Assembly (NCBI RefSeq): GCF_000613445.1
Contig: NZ_BAIZ01000035.1
Location: 1-33,649 of the forward strand
From: Hoylesella shahii DSM 15611 = JCM 12083
GTDB lineage: Bacteria; Bacteroidota; Bacteroidia; Bacteroidales; Bacteroidaceae
DNA length: 33,649 nt
Direction of reading: 5' to 3'
In this document: in pieces, positions 27,095 through 33,649 of the stretch
Layout: the number at the start of each line of letters is the position of its first letter
How positions within the stretch are numbered: the first letter of the stretch is position 1
The notes under the pieces: model-generated
Told to the model about the DNA's origin: nothing
The model's input: the letters and a program-made list of their open reading frames with translations, nothing else
The model's database searches: none
Translations under genes and position numbers: made by a program

Positions 27095-28273
27095 TTATAA
27101 TTTATGACTGGTAAATTCGTACTTATCGGTCTTTAGATATTTGAAATACGACCGAATTTTACGCCAAGGCACCATCAGTTCAAATCCAATAACGCGCCAA
27201 GCGGGTAGGTCGACATTGAAAACCTTGATTGCTTTATGTGCAAAGAGTATGCGCAGCAACACTGTTAAAAGGATATTGGCCGACGCAACTGACACAATGA
27301 GCCAGCGCTCTTCTATTACTCCGTAGACCAAACATAGTATGGCAACGATATAATTGAGGTAGAGCATGATGTTATCTATATTAAACAAAAACCTGCTAAA
27401 CCATCCGCCTTGTAGGTATTTGCGTGTTTCCCAGAAGTAGAGTTGCTTGTTTATCCACTCCTTTTTTGTTGGTGCCTTTGTCAGCGTGTGTGTTTCGGGA
27501 TGCAAAGCCACTGTGGTGGCCATATCATCTCCAAACTTATTGACCAAATAGTCGTACTCGCCATGTAGCAAATTGAGATTTCCAGAGAAACCATCGCGCT
27601 TCATAAAATCGGTTTTTCTCATGGCCACAAATCCTCCTGCATGTCTATAAGTCTTGCCTCTTAGCGTTCGAGTGAGGATGTAGAAACTAGAGCGCAATTG
27701 TTGGTAACGCCACGAGGTACGCGTATCTTCTTCGAGAGCAGTGTAACCCACAACTAATCGGTTATCGGTTGCCAAACTAGGCGCAAGAGCTGCAAGCCAT
27801 TTGGTGGATAAAGGGGTGCAGGTGGGTTCTAAAATCACCACCCAGTCGGTGTCTGCAGCTTTAATGCCAAGTGTCAGCGTTAGTTTTTTACGACTCATAT
27901 AGCGCGACGAATTGGGTACAAAGGTGCAATACATGTGTTTATTATCCTTGTTTTCGGCCGACAAACGTTCAACTAAGGCATTGCCTTTATCAGCAACTAA
28001 AATCACGCGAAATGGCGCAGCATACTCTTGTTGAAGCATCATTTCAACTGTAGCAGCAAGCTCAGGTGCGTCTTCAAGAATAGGAATAACGATAGACACG
28101 GGTGCGGCCGCTGTGTCTGTTGTGTCTACTTCTTTCTCTGCTGCTTGCAAAGCCCATTTTTTTAAGCGCCTGGCACGCAAGAAAGGGTTGCAGAACATAG
28201 AGACAAAAAAAAGAACAATGAGCGACATGCAGCAAATAATGGCAATCGTATCAATGTATAAGGTTAGAACCAT
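27095..28273 (-). CDS. Membrane-bound family 2 glycosyltransferase, divergent
   Basis: Probable inner-membrane glycosyltransferase of 392 residues. A membrane helix (7-27) precedes a GT-A domain starting with SIVIPILEDAPELAATVEMM (60-79) and VILVADKGNALVERL; two more helices follow (about 302-322 and 324-343). The usual DxD is replaced by LEPTCTP (148-154), leaving E149 as the only acidic residue at that site. HAGGFVAMRKTDFMKRDGFS (211-230) and GEYDYL (238-243) look like the acceptor and catalytic-base segments. The terminal QxxRW is not clear; KQLYFWETRKYL (276-287) is at that place. The donor and acceptor sugars cannot be named. It starts 11 bp after lysA. Confidence 0.82.
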   Translation of the reverse strand: MVLTLYIDTIAIICCMSLIVLFFVSMFCNPFLRARRLKKWALQAAEKEVDTTDTAAAPVSIVIPILEDAPELAATVEMMLQQEYAAPFRVILVADKGNALVERLSAENKDNKHMYCTFVPNSSRYMSRKKLTLTLGIKAADTDWVVILEPTCTPLSTKWLAALAPSLATDNRLVVGYTALEEDTRTSWRYQQLRSSFYILTRTLRGKTYRHAGGFVAMRKTDFMKRDGFSGNLNLLHGEYDYLVNKFGDDMATTVALHPETHTLTKAPTKKEWINKQLYFWETRKYLQGGWFSRFLFNIDNIMLYLNYIVAILCLVYGVIEERWLIVSVASANILLTVLLRILFAHKAIKVFNVDLPAWRVIGFELMVPWRKIRSYFKYLKTDKYEFTSHKL

Positions 28274-28284
28274 AAGGGATTGGT

Positions 28285-29448
28285 TTAAATATTGAAATCT
28301 TCACTTAGATAACTCTTGGCTAATGCACGACAGTTGTATTGCGAAGCCATTGCTTCGCCATAAGCACCTGCCGAACAGATAGCTATAAGATGTCCGCGAT
28401 GGCATTGAGGCAAAACAACGTCATTACCAAAGACATCGCTCGACTCGCAAACAGGTCCTACTACATCGTAAACTTCGTTTGTACCCAATGGATTGGACAA
28501 ATTGATAATTTTATGTTTGGCATGATACATGGCTGGACGTATCAAATCATTCATGCCAGCATCAAGAATGAGGAACTGTTTACTTTGTCCTTGCTTCACA
28601 TAAAGCACACGCGAAATGAGAAATCCGCATTGTGCTACCAGTGATCTTCCCAACTCAAAGTGCACTTTCTGCTTGGCGTTGTACAGCAACTCTTTAGCAT
28701 ATGTGTCGAAATATGCTTTAAAGTCGGGTACAATATGTTCTTCGGGGTTGTTGTAGTCTATACCCAGACCACCGCCCACGTTGATGTGTTCGGGTTCAAT
28801 GCCACGCTCTTTTAGAAATGCAAGTAGGTTATTAGCACTGTTGCACAGTTCCCGAAAGTCGTTCAGTTCTACAATTTGTGAGCCAATATGAAAGTGCAAG
28901 CCAATAAAACGCAGGTGTGTAATGGCCTGCATGCGCTCAATCGTCTCCCAAATGCAGTCAATAGGTATGCCAAACTTGTTTTCGGCCATACCTGTAGTTA
29001 TTTTTTTATGTGTGTGGGCAGCCACGTTTGGATTTACCCTCAAGCACACATTGGTTGTGCAATTCATTTCATTGCAAAGCAGTTCAATCACTTCCATCTC
29101 TTCAATGCTTTCAACATTGAAGCAGAAAATGTTGTTTTCAAGTGCTAGCTTTATTTCCCAATCGCTTTTACCCACGCCAGCGAAAACGATTTTTTCGGGT
29201 TTAAAGCCCACACTGAGAGCTGTTTCAATCTCTCCACCGCTCACACAGTCTACCCCCAACCCTGCTTCTTTTATTATTTCAAGTATGCGAATGTTTGCAT
29301 TAGCTTTTGCAGCATAGTGTACAATGAAGTTGGGGTGACTCGCCACTTGTCTGTTTAATTCGTCAAGTGTGGCGCGCAACAATTCTTCATCATAATAATA
29401 AAAAGGTGTTGGGTGTTGTTGAAAACTATGTGTAGGTAAATTAATCAT
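28285..29448 (-). CDS. lysA: Diaminopimelate decarboxylase
   Basis: PLP enzyme that makes L-lysine from meso-diaminopimelate, the last step of the pathway. The start at 29448 (MINLPTHSFQQHPTPFYYYD) is preferred over an in-frame ATG 33 bp upstream because the family begins this way. PLP-binding Lys lies in VHYAAKANANIRIL, the phosphate loop is in VGGGLGIDY, and the HFHIGSQI segment and catalytic Cys in GPVCESSDVFG are intact. The AYGEAMASQYN tail is normal; 387 residues in all. It is 128 bp after lysC and 11 bp before the GT2 gene. It controls the balance between lysine and the cell-wall building block DAP. Confidence 0.96.
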   Translation of the reverse strand: MINLPTHSFQQHPTPFYYYDEELLRATLDELNRQVASHPNFIVHYAAKANANIRILEIIKEAGLGVDCVSGGEIETALSVGFKPEKIVFAGVGKSDWEIKLALENNIFCFNVESIEEMEVIELLCNEMNCTTNVCLRVNPNVAAHTHKKITTGMAENKFGIPIDCIWETIERMQAITHLRFIGLHFHIGSQIVELNDFRELCNSANNLLAFLKERGIEPEHINVGGGLGIDYNNPEEHIVPDFKAYFDTYAKELLYNAKQKVHFELGRSLVAQCGFLISRVLYVKQGQSKQFLILDAGMNDLIRPAMYHAKHKIINLSNPLGTNEVYDVVGPVCESSDVFGNDVVLPQCHRGHLIAICSAGAYGEAMASQYNCRALAKSYLSEDFNI

Positions 29449-29534
29449 TGTGAATGAAATTACAACCAGAGAGTTAATCAATCAAGAAGTAGGACGCGTG
29501 TGCTGCACGAGCGGCAAGCCTTTATTCGTTTTCA

Positions 29535-29582
29535 GCATGCCGACAATGCAAAGAGACAAGCGCCCTACCCTCATTGTCATGC
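29535..29582 (-). other. Hairpin at the lysC stop / lysA leader
   Basis: GCATG and ACAATG arms (29535-29539 and 29543-29548) pair with CATTGT (29572-29577) and CATGC (29578-29582), leaving a small bulge. It covers the lysC stop codon. It has no T run, so it may be an mRNA processing or stability element between lysC and lysA. Confidence 0.35.
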
Positions 29583-30902
29583 TTTAAAAAGCGTGTCGCT
29601 AAGGCATTGCAATGCCCTTTGTTTGTCTTCTTCTTTAATAAGAAAGGATATATTGTAGTTAGAACCGCCATACGAAATCATCCTTACTGGAATATTATTC
29701 ATTGCATCGGTAACCAAAGTCTCAAATCCAACATTATTCCAATCAAGATCGCCTACCACACAAACAATACACATATTCTCATCTACCGTAACCGTACCAT
29801 ATTTTTTTAGTTCGTCTACGATTTCATTGAGGTGCGAATTGTTGTCGATACTCATCGAAACGCCAACCTCAGAAGTAACAATCATGTCGATGGGCGTTTG
29901 GTAGCTTTCAAAAATTTCGAACACTTTACGTAAGAAGCCTGTAGCAAGCAACATACGACTAGACTTTATTTTGATGGCCGTAATCTTATCTTTGGCGGCT
30001 ATGGCTTTTATTTTACCATGTAACACCTCATTATTGATGATTGTTCCTTCAGCATCTGGGTCCATGGTATTCTTCAGTCGCACAGGTATTCCTGCATATT
30101 TGGCAGGCTGTACACAGGTGGGGTGCAATATTTTTGCCCCGAAATAAGCCAACTCTGCAGCCTCTTCGAAGTTTAATTGTCTAACAGCCTCTGTCTTATC
30201 TACAACTCTTGGGTCGTTGTTGTGCATACCATCGATGTCTGTCCATATCTGAATTTCATCGGCTGGTAGTGCAGCTCCCACTAGAGAGGCTGTGTAATCC
30301 GAACCACCTCGCAGTAGGTTGTCGGTTTCGCCATAAGCGTTTTTGCAGATAAAGCCTTGTGTGATGTATATTTGATAGCCCTTGTTCTCTTCCATCAGTC
30401 GATTTAAATTCTCCCTAATGAAAGCCAAGTCGGGTTCATTATTTTTGTCGGTGCGCATAAAATCAAGCGCATTAAGCAATACCGCCTTTACGCCTATTTC
30501 CTGCAAATAGTTAACCATCATGTTGGTACTTATCACTTCGCCTTGTGCAACGATGCTTTTTTCTTCAAAGCTAGTGAAGAGGTCTTTGGTGAAAGAGCGC
30601 AGGTAATTAAACTCATCTATGAGAAACGCGCGCATCGTTTCTCTATGTTCGGGGGTTGAAAGCAGTGCGTCTACATGTTTAGCATATTGCTTTTCAAGGT
30701 TGTTAATAACCTCGTTAGCCCCTTCCGGATTTTTCTTATAAAGATAATCGGCCACCTCTACGAGCGAATTGGTGGTGCCAGACATGGCCGATAGCACAAT
30801 AAATGAAGGTTCACCCGATGCCGTTATAAGCGAAGCTACGTTCTTCATACGGTCGGGAGAGCCTACAGATGTGCCTCCAAATTTCATTACTTTCATACCC
30901 AT
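29577..30902 (-). CDS. lysC: Aspartate kinase, monofunctional
   Basis: Phosphorylates aspartate, the entry step to lysine, DAP, threonine and methionine. The 441-residue protein begins MGMKVMKFGGTSVGSPDR; the KFGGTSVG substrate motif is intact. GGSDYTASLVGAAL, WTDIDGMHNNDPRVV and LNFEEAAELAYFGAKILHP are all family blocks. Two ACT domains occupy the last 140 residues (KIKSSRMLLATGFLRKVFEI, then ENMCIVCVVGDL), so feedback by lysine is likely. An alternative start at 30896 (MKVMKFGG) is equally possible. No homoserine dehydrogenase is fused. It is 31 bp after ftsE and 128 bp before lysA. Confidence 0.96.
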   Translation of the reverse strand: MGMKVMKFGGTSVGSPDRMKNVASLITASGEPSFIVLSAMSGTTNSLVEVADYLYKKNPEGANEVINNLEKQYAKHVDALLSTPEHRETMRAFLIDEFNYLRSFTKDLFTSFEEKSIVAQGEVISTNMMVNYLQEIGVKAVLLNALDFMRTDKNNEPDLAFIRENLNRLMEENKGYQIYITQGFICKNAYGETDNLLRGGSDYTASLVGAALPADEIQIWTDIDGMHNNDPRVVDKTEAVRQLNFEEAAELAYFGAKILHPTCVQPAKYAGIPVRLKNTMDPDAEGTIINNEVLHGKIKAIAAKDKITAIKIKSSRMLLATGFLRKVFEIFESYQTPIDMIVTSEVGVSMSIDNNSHLNEIVDELKKYGTVTVDENMCIVCVVGDLDWNNVGFETLVTDAMNNIPVRMISYGGSNYNISFLIKEEDKQRALQCLSDTLFKA

Positions 30903-30933
30903 GTAAACTATAAGTAAGTGTAAGTTTATGTTT

Positions 30934-31644
30934 TTATTCTTCGTCCTCAGTGAGGTCTATCTTGCTATATTCGTTGGTAATCTCTTTCATTTTGCCATCT
31001 GCACAGCGGTAAACTATACCAGGGTATTTGCTAAGCATTGACAAGTTGTGGGTAGTCATCACCACGGCTGTTCCGCTTTGGGTGATGTCGCGCAGCAATG
31101 CAACGATGTTGCTAGCTGTTTCGAGGTCGAGGTTGCCGGTTGGTTCATCTGCAATAATCACCTTTGGATTATTTAATATGGCGCGTGCAATAGCAATACG
31201 CTGTTGTTCTCCACCCGAAAGTTCGTAGGGCATGTTATGCTTTTTGTCGCTCATACCAACATCGGCCAACACTTTCTCAATGCGTTCGGCACGTTCGTCT
31301 TTATCTTTCCAACCGGTAGACTTAAGCACGAACTGCAAGTTCTCCCACACACTGCGGTCGTGTAGCAGCTGGAAGTCTTGAAATATCACTCCCATCTCCT
31401 TTCTTAGTGCGGGAACTTCACGGCGACGAAGGGTTGTTAGGTTTCGTCCCAGCACTAGAGCCGTGTCAGCGTCTTCCTCGTCGATATCGAGTTCGCAGTA
31501 AGTAGTCTTAAGAAAAGAACTCTTTCCGGAACCCACTTTGCCGATAATGTAGATGAATTCTCCTTCATCAACATGGAAATCAACGCCTCGCAACACTTCG
31601 CGGTCGTCTTGATAAACGTTTACGTTTTTATATTCTATGAGCAT
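30934..31644 (-). CDS. ftsE: Cell-division ABC ATPase FtsE
   Basis: ATPase of the FtsEX complex that, with the membrane protein FtsX, activates peptidoglycan hydrolases at division. The 236-residue protein has Walker A GKVGSGKS (about 35-42), Q-loop VIFQDFQLL, signature LSGGEQQRIAIARAIL, Walker B VIIADEPTGNLD and switch MTTHN. VSIYQDDREVLRGVDF-type N-terminus and QDFQLLHDRSVWENL fit FtsE better than LolD, but LolD-like cousins cannot be excluded from sequence alone. No ftsX gene is adjacent. It is the first gene of the six-gene unit, with a good promoter upstream. Confidence 0.85.
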   Translation of the reverse strand: MLIEYKNVNVYQDDREVLRGVDFHVDEGEFIYIIGKVGSGKSSFLKTTYCELDIDEEDADTALVLGRNLTTLRRREVPALRKEMGVIFQDFQLLHDRSVWENLQFVLKSTGWKDKDERAERIEKVLADVGMSDKKHNMPYELSGGEQQRIAIARAILNNPKVIIADEPTGNLDLETASNIVALLRDITQSGTAVVMTTHNLSMLSKYPGIVYRCADGKMKEITNEYSKIDLTEDEE

Positions 31645-31705
31645 TGGCCATCATTTTGTTATGATACTTCTTATCTGTGCCATTGACTACAGGGCACAAT
31701 CAGTG

Positions 31706-31737
31706 CAAAGTTAATGATTTTCTTGCGATAAGTTCAA
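31706..31737 (-). promoter_or_regulatory. Promoter for the ftsE-lysC-lysA-GT2-GTB-fbp unit
   Basis: On the minus strand TTG (31737-31735), a 21-bp spacer, then TAACTTTG (31713-31706), 61 bp before the ftsE ATG. Confidence 0.7.
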
Positions 31738-31780
31738 TAAAATCGAAATAAAATGGGATATAAACAACGCAAGCCCCTAA

Positions 31781-31810
31781 AAACGAAAAAAGGACTGCTT
31801 AGTCCTTTTC
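31781..31810 (-). terminator. Terminator overlapping the FHA gene stop
   Basis: On the minus strand AAAAGGACT (ending 31801) and AGTCCTTTTTT form a stem with a 4-base loop and a T run. The TAA at 31801-31799 lies within it. It separates this unit from ftsE. Confidence 0.75.
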
Positions 31811-32329
31811 GTTTTGCGTGCGCAATATAATACTGGTTGCACCAATGGTGAAGAGCGATCCGTCTTCAAGCACACGGCGTTCTCTGTCGCCCAAAATTTC
31901 GTTGTCTACAAACGTTCCTGTGTAGCTAGGGCCATCGCTCAGCACGTATTTTAGTTGTCCGCGTTTGTCGCGACTCACCTCTATGGCACAATGATGCATG
32001 TCGATACTGGGGTCGTTTGTCTCGATAGGGCAGTTTATACCACTGCCCTTCATGTATCGACCGATAACGTTTCGGCCCATGTTTAGTGGTAAAACTTGCT
32101 TGTAGTGAAACACATTCTCGATAACAGTTAACGTTCCGCAATGGTCGTCGTTATATAGTTCTTCGGGATTGGTTTCTTTCTGGCGGTTATGAAGTTTAGA
32201 TACGCCAATGCGTATGCCAAACTCTTTTCCGCAATCAGGGCATTGAAAAAATAATGACTGCCCTTCTTGATAGCGTGTCTCGTCGAAAGTTATGTAGTTG
32301 TCGCATTTGGGACATCGTACTCTCTTCAT
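31799..32329 (-). CDS. Zinc-ribbon and FHA-domain protein
   Basis: Probable phosphopeptide-reading adaptor of 176 residues. N-terminal zinc ribbon: MKRVRCPKCD (C6, C9) and FQCPDCGKEFGI (C30, C33). The FHA domain (about 66-172) shows MGRNVIGR (84-91) with the conserved Arg, then NDPSIDMHHCAIEV (105-118). The Ser of the usual SRxH motif is Asp here, while the His is kept, so the classical phospho-Thr contact is altered. GTFVDN (138-143) stands where GTxxN occurs. The start at 32329 is preferred because it begins the zinc ribbon after an A-rich stretch; an ATG at 32368 overlapping the upstream stop as TAATG is the alternative. It follows the SPOR gene and may be its partner. Confidence 0.85.
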   Translation of the reverse strand: MKRVRCPKCDNYITFDETRYQEGQSLFFQCPDCGKEFGIRIGVSKLHNRQKETNPEELYNDDHCGTLTVIENVFHYKQVLPLNMGRNVIGRYMKGSGINCPIETNDPSIDMHHCAIEVSRDKRGQLKYVLSDGPSYTGTFVDNEILGDRERRVLEDGSLFTIGATSIILRTQNEKD

Positions 32330-32367
32330 GTTTTTGTTTGCATGTTTAGTTATGTAACAAGTTGCCA

Positions 32368-33481
32368 TTAATTGTTGGCACTTTTACGCATTACCCAGCA
32401 GTCTTTAAAGTCTGCGTTCTTGTGCAATTTGTAGTAAGCGGCTTGTGCTTCGTTCATTGTTTCGTACCTGCCGTATACCACCTTTACGTCTTTATCGTTT
32501 GCCAATACTTCGGTCTCGCTGTAGCCTTTGTCCTTCATCATCTGTGTAAAAAGGTTGGCATTGCGCTTGGTTATTCTGCTTGCCAGCACTAGGCAATAAA
32601 AAGTATCGTTGGATTTTGCGCTATTCTCAACCTCAGCAGGTTCGTTTTTTTTCGCTGGAGACTTCGCAGGCGAAGGAATTGGAGCTTTAATTTCTGTGAT
32701 ATTCTCCTGTCCTTTAATCATTTCTTTGGGCATCATCGTGCTCAATAGTCCTGTGTCTACCATGCTATGCGATACAGTGTTAACCTCTCCTTCGGTAACG
32801 GTAGAAGGGAAAAGCAAGATGGCCACAATGGCAATACAGATAGCAACGGCATTTCTAAGCCAAGCTACAGGGATGATAAGTTCGCCGTCTTTAACTCGAC
32901 TATCGTCTGAGTTTTCCTCTATGCTATTAGAAAGTGCGTTTGCAGTGTTATCCATTTCAAGCAGAATGGGCTTGTTTTCTGATTGAATAACTTTGGTCGT
33001 GGTCTTTTCTTCTTCTTTATTTGTTAATTCGATACTTTGTTCTGCATTGATAGTTTCTATTGTTTGCAGGCGAAGAATATCGATAGAATTAAGTCCATAG
33101 AGCGATGGTGTTAGTATTCCCGACTCGCAAGGCTCAAAAGTGTAAGTGCCATTTTCTGCATAATAAAGCACGCCAAGGTCGTTTAATTCGTAATAACCTT
33201 CGTTGTGCAAGTGTTGGCGCATCTCTTCCACCTCATTAGCAATTCGGGTTAAGGCTTCGGGGTAGCTCAAGTCGTAAGCTTCAACATACGATTGCGCCAA
33301 CAGTGAATCGTTTAAACGAAGTTGGCGATTGAACAAGCGTGCGCGACGGCGGCAGAAACGTATGGTCACCGTCGTCGTATCTTGCTTCAACATGGTGCGC
33401 CATAAATCCTCCAAAGTCAGGAATAATTACGCAGTCGTTATCCAGCAATAAGATTTCGATATGTCTATGCAGTTCAATCAC
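32368..33481 (-). CDS. HU-CCDC81 and SPOR domain protein (frameshifted near the 5' end)
   Basis: Predicted single-pass membrane protein. The N-terminus, from a GTG at 33481, reads IELHRHIEILLLDNDCVIIP, then DFGGFMAHHVEARYDDGDHT: the bacterial HU-CCDC81 domain pair, related to HU DNA-binding folds. The frame breaks at about 33332-33334. The next frame gives FNRQLRLNDSLLAQSYVEAY and continues to the stop. Two missing bases (one G, one T) would make RTLGFN, as I recall from relatives. A membrane helix lies at AVAICIAIVAILLF. A Pro/Lys-rich linker follows, and the C-terminus (TFYCLVLASRITKRNANLF, then VKVVYGRYETMNEAQAAYYK) is a SPOR domain that binds denuded glycan strands. The protein thus may link cytoplasm and septal peptidoglycan. 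Confidence 0.86.
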
Positions 33482-33486
33482 GATTG

Positions 33487-33516
33487 CAAAGTTACTATTT
33501 TTCTGCCATAGTTCAA
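33487..33516 (-). promoter_or_regulatory. Promoter for the SPOR-FHA unit
   Basis: On the minus strand TTG (33516-33514), a 19-bp spacer, then TAACTTTG (33494-33487). It ends only 5 bp before the GTG at 33481, so the transcript may have almost no leader. Confidence 0.65.
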
Positions 33517-33649
33517 GCCTGACACCTTATATTTTGGACATTATTTTACTGAATTATAATGATAATTTAACTATATTATCACTATTATTCTTCGGTTTGT
33601 TTTTGAATTGTTTTACAGAAACACCAATACACTGATATATAAACCTAAG

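Noticed and set aside
30903..30933. Lysine riboswitch before lysC
   Set aside because: Only 31 bp lie between ftsE and lysC, too few for a riboswitch.

Overview
The window reads as chromosome from a Bacteroidota bacterium, most likely a Prevotella-type member of Bacteroidales. Four things point there: a 290-residue primary sigma factor with no region 1.1; repeated TAnnTTTG promoter boxes with a TTG box 19-21 bp upstream and almost no Shine-Dalgarno sequences; a Rho factor with a long disordered insertion; and the neighbourhood purA / AlkD-like gene / dipeptidyl peptidase III, which I recall from Bacteroides. Genus is inferred from gene style only.

Layout. 179-3535 (minus): manC-gmd-fcl, the route from mannose-1-phosphate to GDP-L-fucose. 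4004-7883 (plus): primary sigma factor, low-molecular-weight tyrosine phosphatase, and a Pif1/RecD-type helicase with a C-terminal helix-turn-helix region. 7899-8079: short tandem repeats. 8066-10218 (minus): a substrate-binding lipoprotein and a FecCD/BtuC-type permease with no ATPase gene beside them. 10380-11585 (plus): an unrecognised 106-residue protein and the tRNA t6A dehydratase TcdA. 11586-12610: a 1-kb gene-free, AT-rich stretch with a four-copy 22-bp tandem repeat. 12611-17749 (minus): ribosomal protein S1, a Fur/PerR-type regulator, HisS and PurA. 17922-23517 (minus): AlkD-like protein, dipeptidyl peptidase III, a stand-alone AraC-type DNA-binding domain, and Rho. 23967-31644 (minus): a tight six-gene unit ftsE-lysC-lysA-GT2-GTB-like-fbp, with a promoter at one end and a strong terminator at the other. 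31799-33481 (minus): a zinc-ribbon/FHA protein preceded by an HU-CCDC81/SPOR membrane protein.

Most of this is conserved housekeeping. The parts least explained by known biology are the glycosyltransferase-like pair inside the ftsE-lysC-lysA-fbp unit (one lacks the usual DxD, the other keeps only half of a GT-B fold), the HU-CCDC81/SPOR plus FHA pair, and the tandem repeats.

Six genes (fcl, manC, the permease, the binding protein, hisS, the SPOR gene) carry frameshifts. Each is explained by loss of a base from a short run of identical bases. Because hisS is essential and the downstream frames read on as perfect family sequence, I treat these as probable sequencing or assembly errors and annotate the full reconstructed spans.
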